From positions 62,001 to 126,000 of the forward strand of contig CBDCFT010000019.1 in the NCBI GenBank assembly GCA_965216365.1: DNA of 64,000 bases. Direction: 5' to 3'. Position numbers and translations under genes: made by a program. The stretch is from CBDCFT01 sp965216365. GTDB taxonomy: Bacteria > Pseudomonadota > Gammaproteobacteria > Arenicellales > CBDCFT01. The notes under the pieces are model-generated. The model was not told where the DNA came from and searched no databases. It worked only from the letters and a program-made list of their open reading frames with translations. Shown here piece after piece: positions 61,321 through 64,000 of this stretch (position 1 is its first letter; the number at the start of each line of letters is the position of its first letter).

Positions 61321-62745
61321 ATGAACCAAATTTATCCAACCACAATGGCCGAGGCGATGCCGGATGCGGACGATGCTGCCAAAGCAAAAAAACAGCTCGA
61401 GGCCGCGGGAGTAAAGTATGTCATGTCGTGTTGGATTGATTTGCTTGGCGTACCCAAAACCAAACCCGTTCCGGTAGCGGAATTCGAAGAGCTCTGCCGC
61501 GGGAAAGGCCCGCAATTTGCAGTTCATTCCGTTTCCATGGTTCCAGAACACGGTCCGGCGGATGCCGACCAAGTTCCCATCCCCGATTTGGCCAGTCTTC
61601 AAATTTGTCCGTGGAATAAAGAGATCGCAATTGTCTTTGCCGATCTGTTTATGGACGACGAACCCTATCCATTGTGCCCGCGCCTAGCGCTAAAACGACA
61701 GGTGGCGGTAGCAGCCGAAGCTGGATATGCGTTCTATGCCGGTATTGAACCTGAATTCATTGTATTACGCTACAACGAAGATGGCGATGTCGTTAAAGCA
61801 ATTGACGACGATCCCGATCCGGGTCATGGCTTTCGTCCGGTGCGTCAAGCTTTCGGTTACGATGTCGAATTCTCCTTTGATGCGATGCCCTATGTCGGCC
61901 AGCTAATCGATTATCTGGGAGAACTCGGCTGGGGATTGAAAGATACGGTAGCGGAAGGCGCTTACTCGCAAATCGAACTCGATTTCACCTACACCGATGT
62001 TCTGCAGATGGCAGATCGTCTGACCTTTTTAAAAATACTACTAAAAGAAGTGGCCAAAGAGCATGGGTTATTTGTTACCTTCATGCCTAAACCCACTCAA
62101 GGCGACTGGCGAAGCGGTGCACATATTAATCACAGCGTCCAGGCAATAGATAAGCCAGGCGTAAATATATTTGAAGCAGAAGGTGGTGGTTGGACAGACA
62201 TCACCAATCACGTGCTTGGCGGCTTGTTGCAACACGGCGCCGCACTTACCGCAATCACCTGTTCCACTGTTAATTCGTACAAGGGTTTGATTGCACGTGC
62301 CTCGGGTTTTGAAGGTGGCACGGTGACATGGGCACCAACGCATATTACTTATGGTGCTAACAACCGCTCAGCAATGTTACGTTTACCGCAAGCGCGCTAC
62401 GCCATAGAAAACCGGGCGTCGGACATGTGCATGAACGTTTATCTGGGCCTTGCTATGACCGCAGCAGCATCTCTCAGGGGTATTAAGGAAAGCATTGATC
62501 CTGGACCATCTAGCGACACGTCCTTGTATGACGTTACGCCAGAAGAACTGGAAAAAGCGGGACGAAAACGCCTACCGACTACCCTGCTTGAAGCGATTTG
62601 CGCGTTTGATGAAGACACGTTAGCCAAGGAAGTGCTGGGACCCATGATGCATAACTCCTACAGCAAATACAAACATAATGAATGGGATCGTTTCCACGAA
62701 CATGTAACGGAATGGGAGAAACGTGAATATTTGCGTTTTTACTAA
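61321..62745 (+). CDS. Type-III glutamine synthetase-like ligase (copy 2)
   Basis: A 474-residue paralogue of the ligase at 6839. Landmarks: 'CWIDLLGVPKTKPVPV' (37-52), 'GIEPEFIVLRY', 'AEGAYSQIELDFTYTD', 'MPKPTQGDWRSGAHINHS', 'NSYKGL' in place of NSYKRL, and 'NNRSAMLRLPQARYAIENRA'. The Arg-to-Gly change in NSYKRL is shared with some gamma-glutamylamide synthetases (from memory), which favours an amine acceptor over ammonia. AAAGAGGAG precedes the ATG. It may glutamylate the amine (for example dimethylamine or methylamine) set free by the divergent hydrolase; inferred. Confidence 0.85.
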   Translation: MNQIYPTTMAEAMPDADDAAKAKKQLEAAGVKYVMSCWIDLLGVPKTKPVPVAEFEELCRGKGPQFAVHSVSMVPEHGPADADQVPIPDLASLQICPWNKEIAIVFADLFMDDEPYPLCPRLALKRQVAVAAEAGYAFYAGIEPEFIVLRYNEDGDVVKAIDDDPDPGHGFRPVRQAFGYDVEFSFDAMPYVGQLIDYLGELGWGLKDTVAEGAYSQIELDFTYTDVLQMADRLTFLKILLKEVAKEHGLFVTFMPKPTQGDWRSGAHINHSVQAIDKPGVNIFEAEGGGWTDITNHVLGGLLQHGAALTAITCSTVNSYKGLIARASGFEGGTVTWAPTHITYGANNRSAMLRLPQARYAIENRASDMCMNVYLGLAMTAAASLRGIKESIDPGPSSDTSLYDVTPEELEKAGRKRLPTTLLEAICAFDEDTLAKEVLGPMMHNSYSKYKHNEWDRFHEHVTEWEKREYLRFY

Positions 62746-62793
62746 GCTGTCTATTCGAGACAAATTCGTTACTAATAGTTTGAATATTTTGTA

Positions 62794-63804
62794 ATGAGTA
62801 GTTTCGAAACTTTCGAAGCGGGCGATGTCGCTTTACAAAGCGACATCACCCTGCGGGACACCAAGCTTGTTTACAAAACTTATGGCGTGCTCAATGCCGC
62901 TAAGGACAACGTCATCGTGTATCCGACCCGATATGGCGGCACACATGAAGATAACGAATACCTTATTGGTTCGGACATGGCCTTAGACCCGAAAAAGTAT
63001 TTCATCGTTGTGCCGAATCTATTAGGCGCCGGCCTGTCTTCTTCGCCGGCGAATACACCGGAACCATTCAATAAGTCGCGGTTTCCCGGCGTCACGATCT
63101 ATGACAATGTCCATTTGCAACACCGGCTATTGTCAGAAGTTTTTGGAATTGATCGCGTTGCCTTAGTAGTGGGTTGGTCCATGGCCGCACAACAAGCTTA
63201 CCAATGGGCCTGCTTGTATCCCGACAAGGTGGAACGAATTGCCCCATTTTGCGGCGCGGCGAAAACCACACCTCACACTTATGTTTTTCTTGAAGGCGTT
63301 AAAGCAGCGCTCACTGCTGACGCCGCCTGGAACGAAGGTTGGTACGATTCACCGCCGGAGCGTGGACTAAGAGCGATAGGAAGAGTCTGGTCGGGATGGG
63401 CCCTGCCCCAAGTTTTTTATCGCCGTGAGATGTTCAAGCAAATGGGCTACGCGTCGGTAGAGGACTTTCTGGTTGGCTATTGGGAAGCGGTCTTTCTGCA
63501 TCGTGATGCAAACAACAGCTTGGCCTTGATTTGGACATGGCAACATTGCGATCTCAGTGCCAATGAGATTTATCATGGCGACTTTGAGAAGGCACTCGGC
63601 GCAATACAAGCTAAAGCCATTGTGATGCCGGGGAAAACCGACTTGTATTTCCCGCCGGAAGATAACGCGTATGAAGTCGATCACATGCCAAACGCCGAAC
63701 TTCGAGTGATTCCATCCGATTGGGGTCATTACGCTGGGAGCGGACGGGATCCCGACGACCTGAAATTTATTGACGAAGCACTGAAGGAGTTACTTTCAAG
63801 CTGA
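62794..63804 (+). CDS. Alpha/beta hydrolase, homoserine O-acetyltransferase (MetX)-like
   Basis: A 336-residue alpha/beta-hydrolase of the MetX-like group. The nucleophile elbow is GWSMAA (about 126-131) where true MetX has GGSMGG. The acid is the Asp in 'VMPGKTDLYFPPED' and the His is in 'SDWGHYAGSG', so the triad is complete. 'YKTYGVLNAAKDNVIVYPT' and 'GAGLSSSPANT' are the family N-terminal blocks. It lies 48 bp after the ligase gene and probably in its unit. An amidase or esterase on a pathway intermediate is more likely than methionine biosynthesis. Confidence 0.82.
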   Translation: MSSFETFEAGDVALQSDITLRDTKLVYKTYGVLNAAKDNVIVYPTRYGGTHEDNEYLIGSDMALDPKKYFIVVPNLLGAGLSSSPANTPEPFNKSRFPGVTIYDNVHLQHRLLSEVFGIDRVALVVGWSMAAQQAYQWACLYPDKVERIAPFCGAAKTTPHTYVFLEGVKAALTADAAWNEGWYDSPPERGLRAIGRVWSGWALPQVFYRREMFKQMGYASVEDFLVGYWEAVFLHRDANNSLALIWTWQHCDLSANEIYHGDFEKALGAIQAKAIVMPGKTDLYFPPEDNAYEVDHMPNAELRVIPSDWGHYAGSGRDPDDLKFIDEALKELLSS

Positions 63805-64000
63805 GATAAATCGAAATACAAAACAACACGAAAAAAACCTCAAACATCTTCAGCATTCGGTAACCGCCCCCACAACTCATTCAAAAATCGCTGCACGGCT
63901 AAATCATGCGAAGCACTGGGAATAATAATGATATTTATGTCAACCTTAAATGTTATTTGCCTACGACGACTGTTTCCATTGCATAGATTGATAGCAATCG
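63805..64000. other. Right edge, no gene visible
   Basis: About 195 bp to the end of the window. No coding frame or terminator I can support. Confidence 0.3.

Noticed and set aside
62794..63804. True homoserine O-acetyltransferase (methionine biosynthesis)
   Set aside because: The nucleophile elbow is GWSMAA, not GGSMGG, and the gene sits in a catabolic unit.

Overview
The window looks like a chromosomal segment of a proteobacterium, most likely gammaproteobacterial, judged only from protein styles (toluene-monooxygenase-type diiron enzyme, Pot-type and NMT1-type ABC transporters, Lrp/AsnC, LysR, TetR and HxlR regulators) and a moderate GC content. There is no rRNA, tRNA or core housekeeping gene to fix the taxon. 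The dominant theme is catabolism of guanidino and amine nitrogen. Five ureohydrolase (arginase/agmatinase) superfamily genes, two type-III glutamine-synthetase-like ligases, four ABC-type uptake systems or parts of them, a nickel permease and the nickel chaperones HypA and HypB all lie within 64 kb.

Layout. (1) 3-8200: end of an AraC regulator, a TetR regulator, a ureohydrolase with an altered metal site (GGDDS), a complete polyamine-type potDBCA transporter, a flavin reductase and a glutamine-synthetase-like ligase, all on the plus strand. (2) 8233-12401: a minus-strand unit of substrate-binding protein, probable nickel-dependent guanidine hydrolase (GdmH type) and nickel permease, with a divergent LysR gene. 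(3) 12.8-22.3 kb: an accessory stretch of secreted unknowns, an ankyrin protein, a frameshifted LysE exporter, a SirTM sirtuin plus zinc-macrodomain pair, a SnoaL-like protein with an HxlR regulator, a Shedu-like (DUF4263) protein and a GNAT protein. (4) 22.3-27.8 kb: an MBL-fold hydrolase, an Lrp regulator with an NMT1-type ABC transporter, and a UspA protein. (5) 27.8-32.8 kb: three identical IS copies in perfect tandem. (6) 33.2-39.0 kb: a tmoABCDE-like diiron monooxygenase followed by a triple RidA fusion and a PuuE-like deacetylase. (7) 39.3-46.4 kb: thioesterase, epimerase, guanidinopropionase/guanidinobutyrase-type hydrolase, a third ABC transporter and two SDRs, one broken. (8) 46.4-56.3 kb: a mobile-element region (IS1380 type inside a dialkylglycine decarboxylase gene, a fourth copy of the tandem IS, an IS630-type element, a 155-bp dispersed repeat), an FKBP and a secreted protein. 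(9) 56.8-63.8 kb: a minus-strand hypB-hypA-ureohydrolase-ureohydrolase unit diverging from an Lrp regulator, a second glutamine-synthetase-like ligase and an alpha/beta hydrolase.

The most interesting system is region 9. It pairs a ureohydrolase with all six metal ligands with an adjacent paralogue that has lost four of the six, directly downstream of nickel chaperones and with no hydrogenase or urease in view. This is the architecture reported for the heteromeric nickel-dependent metformin hydrolase MfmAB, and it suggests a natural heteromeric nickel hydrolase for an N-substituted guanidine or biguanide. A second nickel-linked enzyme (GdmH type) sits in region 2 beside its own nickel permease. 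Released amines and ammonia could be captured by the two glutamine-synthetase-like ligases. The diiron monooxygenase/RidA/deacetylase operon could oxidise an N-alkyl or aliphatic amine substrate of the same network; that link is inference. Candidate Lrp operators (ACGAA-N-TTCGT) lie upstream of both Lrp genes, with related degenerate sites before the monooxygenase operon and before potD, so the modules may be co-regulated.
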